Shown here: piece after piece, positions 31,728 to 38,630 of the stretch
Layout: every line of letters starts with the position of its first letter
How positions within the stretch are numbered: position 1 is the stretch's first letter
Assembly (NCBI RefSeq): GCF_011090185.1
Contig: NZ_JAAFGS010000001.1
Location: 930,001-994,000, forward strand
Reading direction: 5' to 3'
From: Saccharibacillus alkalitolerans
Lineage (GTDB): Bacteria; Bacillota; Bacilli; Paenibacillales; Paenibacillaceae
DNA length: 64,000 bases
Notes under the pieces: model-generated
What the model saw: the letters and a program-made list of their open reading frames with translations, nothing else
Database searches by the model: none
Told to the model about the DNA's origin: nothing
Translations under genes and position numbers: made by a program

Positions 31728-32555
31728 ATGCCGGAACTGCCGGAAATCGAACATTATCGCAGACAATTGGGCCAATGGATACTCGATCGCCCGATCGAAC
31801 GGGTACGCTTGTCCAACGAAAGAAGCACCGACGTGTCGCCCGAAGAATTCGCCGGAGCGCTGGAGGGCAGAAGTTTGCTCTTTTTGGAACGGCGGGGGAC
31901 TTTTCTCATTTTTCACCTGGACAACGGACATCGCCTTCTGATCGCTCTGGCAAAAGACGGAGCACTGTACTGCGGAGAAGGGGAAGAAGAGCCGCCGTTC
32001 GCCGCCCAAGCGGAAATCGGCTTCGGAGAACGGACGCTGTACATTGCGGGGAAAGGCAGCGTACTGCGGTTGATGACGGTGCGAGGGCTTGACGATGTGC
32101 TGAAAACGCTCGGTCCGGACCCGTTTTCCCGTCAGGCGACGCCGGAATACTTTGTCAATCAGCTCAAAAAACGCCGGGGAGCGCTGCGCAGCACGTTGAC
32201 CGGGCAAAAATTGGTCGCCGGAATCGGGCCGCGTTACGCCGACGAGATCGCGTTTGCGGCCGGACTGCTGCCTTCGGTCAAAGTGCAGGATTTGAACGGA
32301 GAGAGCGCGGCGCGGCTGTACGAAGCGCTTGAGAGCGTCTTGAACGCGGCGATCGACTCGGGCGGATGCCTTTCGATTCCGCTCAGCGCGGAGGACACCG
32401 TGACGGGCGGATATTTGGAGCAATGCCGCGTTTACGAACGCGAAGGCCAGCCGTGCACGGACAGCGGCGCGCTCGTGGAAAAGATGGACGTATCCGGCAA
32501 AAAGGCGTATTACTGCCCGCAGTGCCAATACGAACAGACGCCCGTTTTCTCCTGA
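31728..32555 (+). CDS. Divergent Fpg/Nei-family DNA glycosylase-like protein
   Basis: The 275-residue protein keeps the Fpg/Nei start 'PELPE' (catalytic Pro2 and Glu3), the helix-two-turn-helix ('LVAGIGPRYADE') and a C-terminal zinc-finger-like end. Several usual catalytic positions are altered. The Lys of the 'RRAKYL' motif is Thr58. The H2TH Asn of 'GIGN' is Pro. The finger has Cys243-x2-Ser246 where a Cys is expected, then Cys263-x2-Cys266, and the finger Gly-Arg is Lys. Cys233 could replace the lost ligand. It may act on unusual lesions, bind DNA only, or be a known subgroup with reduced activity. It is not the canonical MutM. Confidence 0.8.
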   Translation: MPELPEIEHYRRQLGQWILDRPIERVRLSNERSTDVSPEEFAGALEGRSLLFLERRGTFLIFHLDNGHRLLIALAKDGALYCGEGEEEPPFAAQAEIGFGERTLYIAGKGSVLRLMTVRGLDDVLKTLGPDPFSRQATPEYFVNQLKKRRGALRSTLTGQKLVAGIGPRYADEIAFAAGLLPSVKVQDLNGESAARLYEALESVLNAAIDSGGCLSIPLSAEDTVTGGYLEQCRVYEREGQPCTDSGALVEKMDVSGKKAYYCPQCQYEQTPVFS

Positions 32556-32588
32556 AGAGAAACGGTTTTTCGATGAAAGGGTGAGGAC

Positions 32589-32954
32589 GTGACAACTACG
32601 GAAAGCAAACCGAAAATCCATCTGTATATGGACGACTGGCGCCCTTGTCCGGAAGGTTTTGCGCTGGCCCGGACGGGCGAAGAATGTCTGGTGATGCTCA
32701 AGGAATGCGAAGTCGATATTTTGTCGCTCGATCACGAGATGGGTCCCGGAGAACTCAGCGGAAGCGAAGTGGCGGCGTTGATCGTGGCGAACGGAACGTT
32801 TCCGCGGGAAATTTATCTGCACACGTCGAGCGAATACGGGCGCAGAAGCATGTATCAGACGCTCTATGCCGGCAAGCCGGACCATGTGGTCCTGCATCGC
32901 GGGCCGATGCCGGAAGATGTGCGAAAACGCGTCGCAAGCGAAGCGGAACGATGA
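32589..32954 (+). CDS. Cyclic-phosphate processing receiver (cPPR)-like domain protein
   Basis: The 121-residue single-domain protein has a receiver-like fold with 'HLYMDDWRPCP' (Asp15, Asp16), 'DILSLDHEMG' (Asp48, His49) and 'EIYLHTSSEYGR'. It closely fits the cPPR family (cyclic-phosphate processing receiver), whose members are found with RNA repair and nucleotide-processing systems. The His of 'LDHE' and the acidic residues would form the predicted active site. Function in this setting is not established. GTG start behind AAAGGGTGAGGA. The stop overlaps the start of the thioredoxin-like gene (ATGA). Confidence 0.75.
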   Translation: MTTTESKPKIHLYMDDWRPCPEGFALARTGEECLVMLKECEVDILSLDHEMGPGELSGSEVAALIVANGTFPREIYLHTSSEYGRRSMYQTLYAGKPDHVVLHRGPMPEDVRKRVASEAER

Positions 32955-33271
32955 GGGAAACGACGGAGAAAGAGCTGGCGGGCTGGATCGAGTCGGGAGA
33001 GCGGCGGGTCGTCGTATTCGGGCACACGCCTTTTTGCGGAACGTGCAAGGCGGCCAGGCGCATGTTGGAAGTGGTGGAGCAGATGGACGCGGAAGTCGAC
33101 ATTTACGCGCTGGATCTGAATTTTGCTCCCGCTTTTATTCAAGCCTACCGGATCAGCAGCACGCCTTCGCTCAGCATTTTCGAACCCGGGACACGGAAAA
33201 GCCCGCGCACGATTTACGCCATGCAGTCGGTGCCGCATCTGCTCGAGTTTATCGGAAGCGGCAGGGGATAA
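32951..33271 (+). CDS. Thioredoxin-like protein
   Basis: The 106-residue thioredoxin-fold protein has a Cys29-Gly-Thr-Cys32 redox pair in 'TPFCGTCKAA' and the cis-proline 'STPSLSIF'. The N-terminus is soluble, so it is probably a cytoplasmic thiol-disulfide protein. Its ATG overlaps the upstream stop codon by the ATGA arrangement, so the two proteins are co-translated. The upstream protein contains several Cys residues, but a redox partnership is only speculation. Confidence 0.88.
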   Translation: MRETTEKELAGWIESGERRVVVFGHTPFCGTCKAARRMLEVVEQMDAEVDIYALDLNFAPAFIQAYRISSTPSLSIFEPGTRKSPRTIYAMQSVPHLLEFIGSGRG

Positions 33272-33315
33272 ACAAGCTGCGCCCGCTACAAAAGGCAGCG
33301 AACAAGAGAGGGAGA

Positions 33316-33345
33316 AGGCGCGCCGGTGCTTCGGCCGGCGCGCCT
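33316..33345 (+). other. GC-rich hairpin ahead of the methyltransferase gene
   Basis: An 11-bp perfect stem AGGCGCGCCGG/CCGGCGCGCCT with an 8-base loop, no T-run, ending about 10 bases before the GGAGG ribosome site. It could be an mRNA-stability or translational element. Confidence 0.5.
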
Positions 33346-33368
33346 CTGCCCGTGGAGGTTAACGTATT

Positions 33369-34439
33369 TTGAACGAGTATGAAACGGAACACGAACAAGA
33401 GAAACAGGATCGGGAACAGGCAGAAAGCGTCTTTATCTGCACGGCCAACCGCGATTTCGCCGCTTATGCGCAGGAAGAGCTGCGCCGGCTGTTCGGATCG
33501 GTCAAAAGCAGCGTGCTGAGCGACCGCGAGGTGCTGCTGGTCAAGTTGAACGAGACGGAAGAGGCCGCGGCGCGTAAAATCGCGGACAGCCGTCCGATTT
33601 TTTTGCGCCATATCCAGCCCGTCCAATTCGAACGCGAAGGCGAAAATGCCGGAGAGCTGCTGGGAGAAGCGGCCGCGTTCGTGCTCGGCGCAGGCCGCAT
33701 CGGCGCGGGCGTCAAGGCGGCGCTCCAGGTGCGTAAAAGCGCCGATGCCGGCGGAGAGAGCGCTCCGCAGCTGAAGGAATGGCTGGAGGAGCTGCTTCGC
33801 GCGTCGGAAGCGGAATTCGTGTCGGCGGGAGCCGATTGGATCGTCTCCGTCTACCTGACCGCTTCGGGTATCTATGCCGGCATTTCGCGTCCCGAAGACA
33901 ACTTGTCCGACTGGAGCGGCGGAGCGGTCCGCTTCCGGCGCGAGGAAGGCCAGCTGTCCAGAGCCAAGTTCAAGCTGCTGGAGGCGGAACGCGAGTTCGG
34001 CCTGGATCTGTCCGCTTACCGCGCCGCGGTCGATATCGGGGCGGCTCCCGGAGGTTGGACGTCCCTGCTGCTCGAACGCGGCCTCAAAGTTACCGCGGTC
34101 GATCCGGCCAAGCTGCATCCTTCGCTGCTGAAGCTGCCGAACTTGACCTACATCCGAAAAAACGCGGGCGAAGTCAAGTTCCGGGACAACGAGTTCGATC
34201 TGCTCGTTTGCGATATGAGCTGGAGCCCGAAATTGATGGTACAGCTCGTAACGGGACTGCTGCATGCGTTGGCTCCCGGAGGCACGGCGATTGTTACGAT
34301 CAAGCTGATGCACAAAAAGCCGATGGCGCTGATCAAAGAGGTCATCGCCTCGTTCGAAGATTCGCGCCTTCAGGTGCAAAGGGCCAAGCAGCTGTTCCAC
34401 AATCGCGAAGAAATTACGCTTTATATGATCAAATATTAA
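33369..34439 (+). CDS. FtsJ-like SAM-dependent rRNA methyltransferase (RlmM-type)
   Basis: The 356-residue protein has an N-terminal THUMP-like region (about 18-200, with 'FVSAGADWIVSVYLTASG'). A C-terminal FtsJ/RrmJ Rossmann domain follows, with SAM site 'AVDIGAAPGGWTSLL' near residue 220 and K-D-K-E type residues in 'RAKFKLLEAE', 'CDMSW' and 'VTIKLMHKK'. This layout fits ribose 2'-O methyltransferases such as RlmM of 23S rRNA. TTG start about 11 bases after GGAGG. Its transcript probably ends at the terminator at 34510-34567. Confidence 0.8.
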   Translation: MNEYETEHEQEKQDREQAESVFICTANRDFAAYAQEELRRLFGSVKSSVLSDREVLLVKLNETEEAAARKIADSRPIFLRHIQPVQFEREGENAGELLGEAAAFVLGAGRIGAGVKAALQVRKSADAGGESAPQLKEWLEELLRASEAEFVSAGADWIVSVYLTASGIYAGISRPEDNLSDWSGGAVRFRREEGQLSRAKFKLLEAEREFGLDLSAYRAAVDIGAAPGGWTSLLLERGLKVTAVDPAKLHPSLLKLPNLTYIRKNAGEVKFRDNEFDLLVCDMSWSPKLMVQLVTGLLHALAPGGTAIVTIKLMHKKPMALIKEVIASFEDSRLQVQRAKQLFHNREEITLYMIKY

Positions 34440-34448
34440 GAATAGGTC

Positions 34449-34478
34449 TTTACAGCAGGCAAGCAATAGGTTTATAAT
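34449..34478 (+). promoter_or_regulatory. Sigma-A-type promoter ahead of the kinase/Tad-like locus
   Basis: -35 TTTACA (34449-34454), 18-base spacer, -10 TATAAT (34473-34478), 110 bases upstream of the kinase start. A strong intrinsic terminator lies between it and the gene. Confidence 0.6.
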
Positions 34479-34509
34479 GACCTCAAAATCATACGAACGA
34501 CAATAAAGG

Positions 34510-34567
34510 GAAAGCATCCCTCACGATCCGGCATTACGGCCGGTCGCGAGGGGTGCTTTCTTTTTTT
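34510..34567 (+). terminator. Strong terminator in the leader of the kinase gene
   Basis: A long stem with three nearly contiguous blocks (34510-34516/34554-34560, 34518-34522/34548-34552, 34524-34526/34544-34546 plus an inner CCGG pair) runs into seven T. It lies 70 bases after the methyltransferase stop, 32 bases after the promoter's -10, and just before the GGAGAGG ribosome site of the kinase gene. It may end the upstream transcript or act as an attenuator. Confidence 0.85.
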
Positions 34568-34588
34568 GTCCGGAGAGGGGTGAAGTTC

Positions 34589-36043
34589 ATGCCGTACCCG
34601 CCGCAGTTGGAGCGAGGAGCCGTCATAGGAGAGCGATACCGGGTGGAGCGCGTACTCGGGAGCGGCGGAATGGGCCGGGTCTATCTGGCCTCCGACGCCA
34701 AGCTTCCGGGCAAATGGTGGGCCGTCAAGGAAACGATGGCCGATACGGCGGATTACGAGCGCATCGAAAATGAGGCGAGGATGCTGACGCGGCTGCGTCA
34801 CCGCTCCCTGCCGCAGGTGGCGGACTTTTTCGCGCCGGACGCCGAAGGCCGGGTGTTCCTTGTGATGGAGTACATCGAAGGATCGAACCTGGGCGAATAC
34901 ATGGCGCATACGGAGGGGAGGCCGAGCATTCCGTTCGTGCTGGAATTGGCGCTGCGGATCTGCGAGGTGCTCGAATATTTGCACGGTCAGAGTCCTCCGA
35001 TCGTTTTCCGGGATCTCAAGCCGGGGAACGTCATGATCGGCGGGGACGGTACGGTCCGCCTGATCGATTTCGGGATCGCGAGGAGCGCGGCACCCGAGAA
35101 GAACGCCGATACGGTCAAGCTGGGTACGATCGGCTTTGCGGCTCCCGAGCAGTACGAAGGGCGCAGCGATCCGTCAAGCGACCAGTATGCATTGGGAGCG
35201 CTCCTGCTTTATCTGTGTACGGGCGGAGCGTTCAGCGAATGGACGCCCGATGCGCAGCGCGCGCTTCGGCCGGACATGCCGCCGACGCTGGTTCCCGCGA
35301 TCCGCAGGATGCTGAGCTATCGCCGGGAAGAAAGATTCGAAAGCGTCGCGGAGGTCAAAAGACTGATTCGGCCGGATGGGACCGATGAAGAGCACGCCGC
35401 ATCCGCCGGAAGCTCAGGGGGAGGGACTACCACCGTGGCCGTACTCGGAAATTATCCCGGCTGCGGTTCGACGCATACCGCGATTGCGGCAGCGCATACG
35501 CTGGCGAGGGAGGGAGGGCGAACGGCCTTGGTCGAACTCGGCCGAGCGAGCGGAACGTTCGAACGGATCGCGATGGAGTGGGAAGGAGAGCCGCTCAAGG
35601 GAAAGCGGACGTTCAGCATCCGTGACGTCGATTATTGGCCGGCGGCGGACCGGGAGCGGCTCGGAGATATTTTCGGACGGGGATATCGGCATATCGTGCT
35701 GGATCTGGGGACTTGCGGCAATGCCCGCGACTTCGAAGAGTTTCTTCGGGCGGACATTCCGCTGATCGTGGGCTCGGCAAGCGAGTGGAGAAGCGGCGAT
35801 TTGATCGCGTTCGCCCACCGCGAGAGCTTGAGGGCGCGTCCGAAATGGATTTATGCGCTGCCGTTCGCGGCCGACAATGCCGTCAAAGACATGCGGAGAA
35901 GGCTCGGGCATAAGAAAGTTTATGCGCTGCCGGCGCTGCCGGATCCGTTCGGCGGAAATGCGCGCGAAGCTTTCGAGCCGATTCTCGGCGCTTTATACGG
36001 GCGGCAGGCAAGACGATCGTTTATGAAGCTCGGTTTTCGTTAG
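34589..36043 (+). CDS. Ser/Thr protein kinase fused to MinD/TadZ-like domain
   Basis: The 484-residue protein has an N-terminal Hanks-type kinase (about 14-255): glycine loop G24-S-G-G-M-G29, Lys47, Glu62, catalytic loop 'FRDLKPGN' (Asp142, His of HRD replaced by Phe), D160-F-G and 'APEQYEG'. No membrane segment, PASTA or FHA domain is seen. The C-terminal half (about 280-484) is a P-loop-NTPase-like domain starting 'VAVLGNYPGCGSTHTAIAAA', with Ser in place of the Walker A Lys, like the degenerate TadZ/CpaE site. ATG at 34589 behind GGAGAGG; it heads the Tad-like locus. It probably phosphorylates assembly components; this is inference. Confidence 0.82.
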   Translation: MPYPPQLERGAVIGERYRVERVLGSGGMGRVYLASDAKLPGKWWAVKETMADTADYERIENEARMLTRLRHRSLPQVADFFAPDAEGRVFLVMEYIEGSNLGEYMAHTEGRPSIPFVLELALRICEVLEYLHGQSPPIVFRDLKPGNVMIGGDGTVRLIDFGIARSAAPEKNADTVKLGTIGFAAPEQYEGRSDPSSDQYALGALLLYLCTGGAFSEWTPDAQRALRPDMPPTLVPAIRRMLSYRREERFESVAEVKRLIRPDGTDEEHAASAGSSGGGTTTVAVLGNYPGCGSTHTAIAAAHTLAREGGRTALVELGRASGTFERIAMEWEGEPLKGKRTFSIRDVDYWPAADRERLGDIFGRGYRHIVLDLGTCGNARDFEEFLRADIPLIVGSASEWRSGDLIAFAHRESLRARPKWIYALPFAADNAVKDMRRRLGHKKVYALPALPDPFGGNAREAFEPILGALYGRQARRSFMKLGFR

Positions 36044-36121
36044 TCGAGATTTCGGGCGGAGCCGAATCGGAAGGATCGATCGGATACGGCAGGCCCGGCA
36101 GGAAACGAAGGGAGAACAATC

Positions 36122-37096
36122 ATGGCAAGAATCAAATTTCGTCAGAGGCAGCGTCTTCTGGCTGCGGCGGCCGGAGCGGCGGCAGTGCTGCTGCTCTGCA
36201 CGGCGGCGGGAATCGTCTATGTCCGCCATATCGAACATAAATACGAGGCGGACCGAAGCGGTTACGAGCGGCGGATCGCGGAAATGGATGCCGAGAGAGT
36301 CCGGGTCTTTACCCTGACGCGGGATATCCGCGCCGGCGAGGAGATCGGAGAAAAGGACCTGACGGAGGTCGAAGCCGTCAAGGCGGCGGTCCCCGAAAAT
36401 ATGCCGACGAGGGAAGAAGCGGTCGGACGTTACGCAAAAGTCGCCCTCGCGAAAAATACGCCGGTCAGCGAATCCGTGCTTTACGAAGGCGAGGCGACGC
36501 CGGGAGACCTGCGGAATCAGGAATTCCGGCTGATCGAGCTGCCGACCCGTCTGCAGACCGGCGAATATATGGATGTTCGCGTCAAGTTCCCGACAGGTGA
36601 AGACTTCATCGTGCTTTCGAAAAAACGGGCCGAGGACCTGGCTTCCGGCACGGTCTGGGTGCGGATGAACGAGCGCGAAATTTTGACGATGTCTTCGGCG
36701 ATCGTCGACGCTTATCTGAACGACGCTTCGATCTATGCGGTGACATACGTCGAACCGGGGCTTCAACAGGCTGCGGCGGTTACCTACCCGGCCAACGAGA
36801 GCGTGCTCGATCTGATCGAGACCGATCCGAACATCGTCGAACGGGCGAAGACCGAACTGGAACGCCGCATGCGCGAGAAGCTGGAAAGCGGGCTGGATCT
36901 GCTGACGCCGGAAGAGATTCAGAAGTATTTGAACAATAAGGCGAATATGACCGTAATCAATCCGGGGACGCAGGACAACTCGCTTCTCTCGCAATCGAAT
37001 ACGGGGAACGACGGTAACGGTAACGCGGCCGAACAGTCTTCCGCCGTCAAGGAAGAAGAACAGGGCTTTACCGACGGTTCGTATGCTGGCGATTGA
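36122..37096 (+). CDS. SAF-domain protein, CpaB/RcpC-like
   Basis: The 324-residue protein has one N-terminal membrane segment (about 12-35), a short coiled stretch, and a SAF domain at about 60-123 ('TRDIRAGEEIGEKDL' and 'YAKVALAKNTPVSESVLY'). This is the hallmark of CpaB/RcpC proteins of Tad/Flp pilus systems, which contact the cell wall or outer ring. The C-terminus is Asn/Gly/Glu-rich and may be flexible. SD GAAGGGAG. Next gene starts 13 bases after its stop. Confidence 0.78.
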   Translation: MARIKFRQRQRLLAAAAGAAAVLLLCTAAGIVYVRHIEHKYEADRSGYERRIAEMDAERVRVFTLTRDIRAGEEIGEKDLTEVEAVKAAVPENMPTREEAVGRYAKVALAKNTPVSESVLYEGEATPGDLRNQEFRLIELPTRLQTGEYMDVRVKFPTGEDFIVLSKKRAEDLASGTVWVRMNEREILTMSSAIVDAYLNDASIYAVTYVEPGLQQAAAVTYPANESVLDLIETDPNIVERAKTELERRMREKLESGLDLLTPEEIQKYLNNKANMTVINPGTQDNSLLSQSNTGNDGNGNAAEQSSAVKEEEQGFTDGSYAGD

Positions 37097-37108
37097 GGAG
37101 GAATCAAA

Positions 37109-37780
37109 GTGAAAAAAGCTATCTTCATCGGAGATCGCGACAAAACGGACCTGCTGTTCTATCTGGCGAAGACGCTGGCGGGTGCGGAGCGAAAAGTGCT
37201 GATCGTGGACGCGACGGCCGGAAAAAGTTATGAGTTCGCTTATCCGGCGTTGGAAGTTCCCGGCGTTCCGCAGGAATACGACGGATTTGAAGTGTGGATT
37301 CCCTCGGAGGGCATAGTGCCGGGCGAATACGCCGAATACGACTTCGTCTTGTACGACACCGACGATCCTCGTCTGCTGCCCCGGCTTCCGGAAGCCGATT
37401 TTCGGTTCCTGGCGCTCGGCTGCGAGCACACTTCGGTGCGCCGGAGCGTTAGGCTGATGGAAAGCTTTTTCGCGGAACGGCCTCTTTCCGAGCTCTGCCC
37501 GTTCCGCAAGCTGTTGATCGAGGGAGCGAGGGAGCCGGGCGAAGCTTACATCAACGAACAATTCGAAGTCTTTCCCATCGATTGGAAAGAGACGTTCGTT
37601 TACTATCCGGACGAACGCGATCTGGCCGTCAAAATCGGAAACCAATATGCGGGCCGGCTAAAAATGAAGGGGATTTCCTCGGAAATGAAAAAGGCGATTC
37701 AAGGGATTGCCGCCGTGCTGCTCGAAAGCGAAGGACGCGAAACGCGCAAGCTGTGGAAAAAAGCCGAAAGGAGCAAATAG
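37109..37780 (+). CDS. Degenerate ParA/TadZ-like protein without P-loop
   Basis: The 223-residue protein begins 'KKAIFIGDRDKTDLLFYLA', where ParA-type proteins have a Walker A; Lys and Gly residues are missing. A later 'EYDFVLYDTDDP' resembles the Walker B strand. This suggests a ParA-fold protein that no longer hydrolyses nucleotide, perhaps a structural or localisation partner. GTG start behind GAGGAGG. It lies 1 base before the following TadZ-like gene. I cannot match it to a named family. Confidence 0.6.
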   Translation: MKKAIFIGDRDKTDLLFYLAKTLAGAERKVLIVDATAGKSYEFAYPALEVPGVPQEYDGFEVWIPSEGIVPGEYAEYDFVLYDTDDPRLLPRLPEADFRFLALGCEHTSVRRSVRLMESFFAERPLSELCPFRKLLIEGAREPGEAYINEQFEVFPIDWKETFVYYPDERDLAVKIGNQYAGRLKMKGISSEMKKAIQGIAAVLLESEGRETRKLWKKAERSK

Positions 37781-37781
37781 A

Positions 37782-38627
37782 ATGGGACAAATCGCATTTT
37801 GGAGCGTGGGGCACGGAACGGGCGTGACTTCCTCCGTCGCGGCCATTGCCTCGCTGATCGGCAGCGAATATCGCATTCGAACGCTGGTCTCGCAGCCTCA
37901 GGGAGAGGAGGATACGCTGGAACGGGGATTCTCCCGTTCGATCAATACATACAGCCGGGACCTGGGAACGGATGCCGGAACCGGGCTCGACGCTTTGGTT
38001 CGCCTGGCGCGAAGCGGCAAGCTGGAACGGGAGACGGTGAAGAACAACGCGCTGATGATCGAGCGCGGCCGTCTCGACCTGCTCAGCGGGTCGGAGCGGA
38101 TGAATCGTTTGCAGTTCGAAAATGCCGGCGGGCTGATCAGCGGTATTTATGCCCGGGCGCGGAGTTATTACGACTGCATTCTGCTTGACGTGCAGTCGGG
38201 TACCGGCAGCCCGGCAGCCCGCGAAATGCTGGCGAACGCGGATCTGGTCGTCGTCTGCCTCAATCAGAACGCGGGGATGCTGCAGCGTTATTTCGACCGG
38301 AGCGGATGGCCGGAAGAGCTTCACGGCAAAAAGCAGATGCTGCTGTTCTCGGGATACGATCGGCGTTCCAAGTATAAAGCTGTCAATATTTTGCGTAAAT
38401 ACGGCAGACGCGAGCCGACGCTGACCGTGCCGTACAACTCCGATTTCCGGGACGCCGTCAACGACGGAGAGATCAAAAGCTTTATCGCCCGCAGCCGCAT
38501 GCTTGATCGCGGGCACGACAACTATCCGTTTATCGCCGAGGTACGCAGGGCTGCGGAGAAACTGCTGGAAGAGATCGGCGTTGACATCAATCTGAAGCAT
38601 GCGGATGCGGCGAAGGGAGCCTCGTAA
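37782..38627 (+). CDS. TadZ/CpaE-like ParA-family ATPase-like protein
   Basis: The 281-residue protein has a MinD/ParA-like fold starting 'IAFWSVGHGTGVTSSVAAIA', where the Walker A Lys is replaced (GTGVTSS), and a Walker B-like 'YYDCILLDVQSG'. 'DLVVVCLNQNAGML' is the switch II region. Such degenerate sites are usual for TadZ, which positions the Tad machine at a pole or midcell. The ATG at 37782 follows AAAGGAG, and longer starts lack a site. It is 3 bases from the TadA-like gene. Confidence 0.75.
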   Translation: MGQIAFWSVGHGTGVTSSVAAIASLIGSEYRIRTLVSQPQGEEDTLERGFSRSINTYSRDLGTDAGTGLDALVRLARSGKLERETVKNNALMIERGRLDLLSGSERMNRLQFENAGGLISGIYARARSYYDCILLDVQSGTGSPAAREMLANADLVVVCLNQNAGMLQRYFDRSGWPEELHGKKQMLLFSGYDRRSKYKAVNILRKYGRREPTLTVPYNSDFRDAVNDGEIKSFIARSRMLDRGHDNYPFIAEVRRAAEKLLEEIGVDINLKHADAAKGAS

Positions 38628-38630
38628 GGC

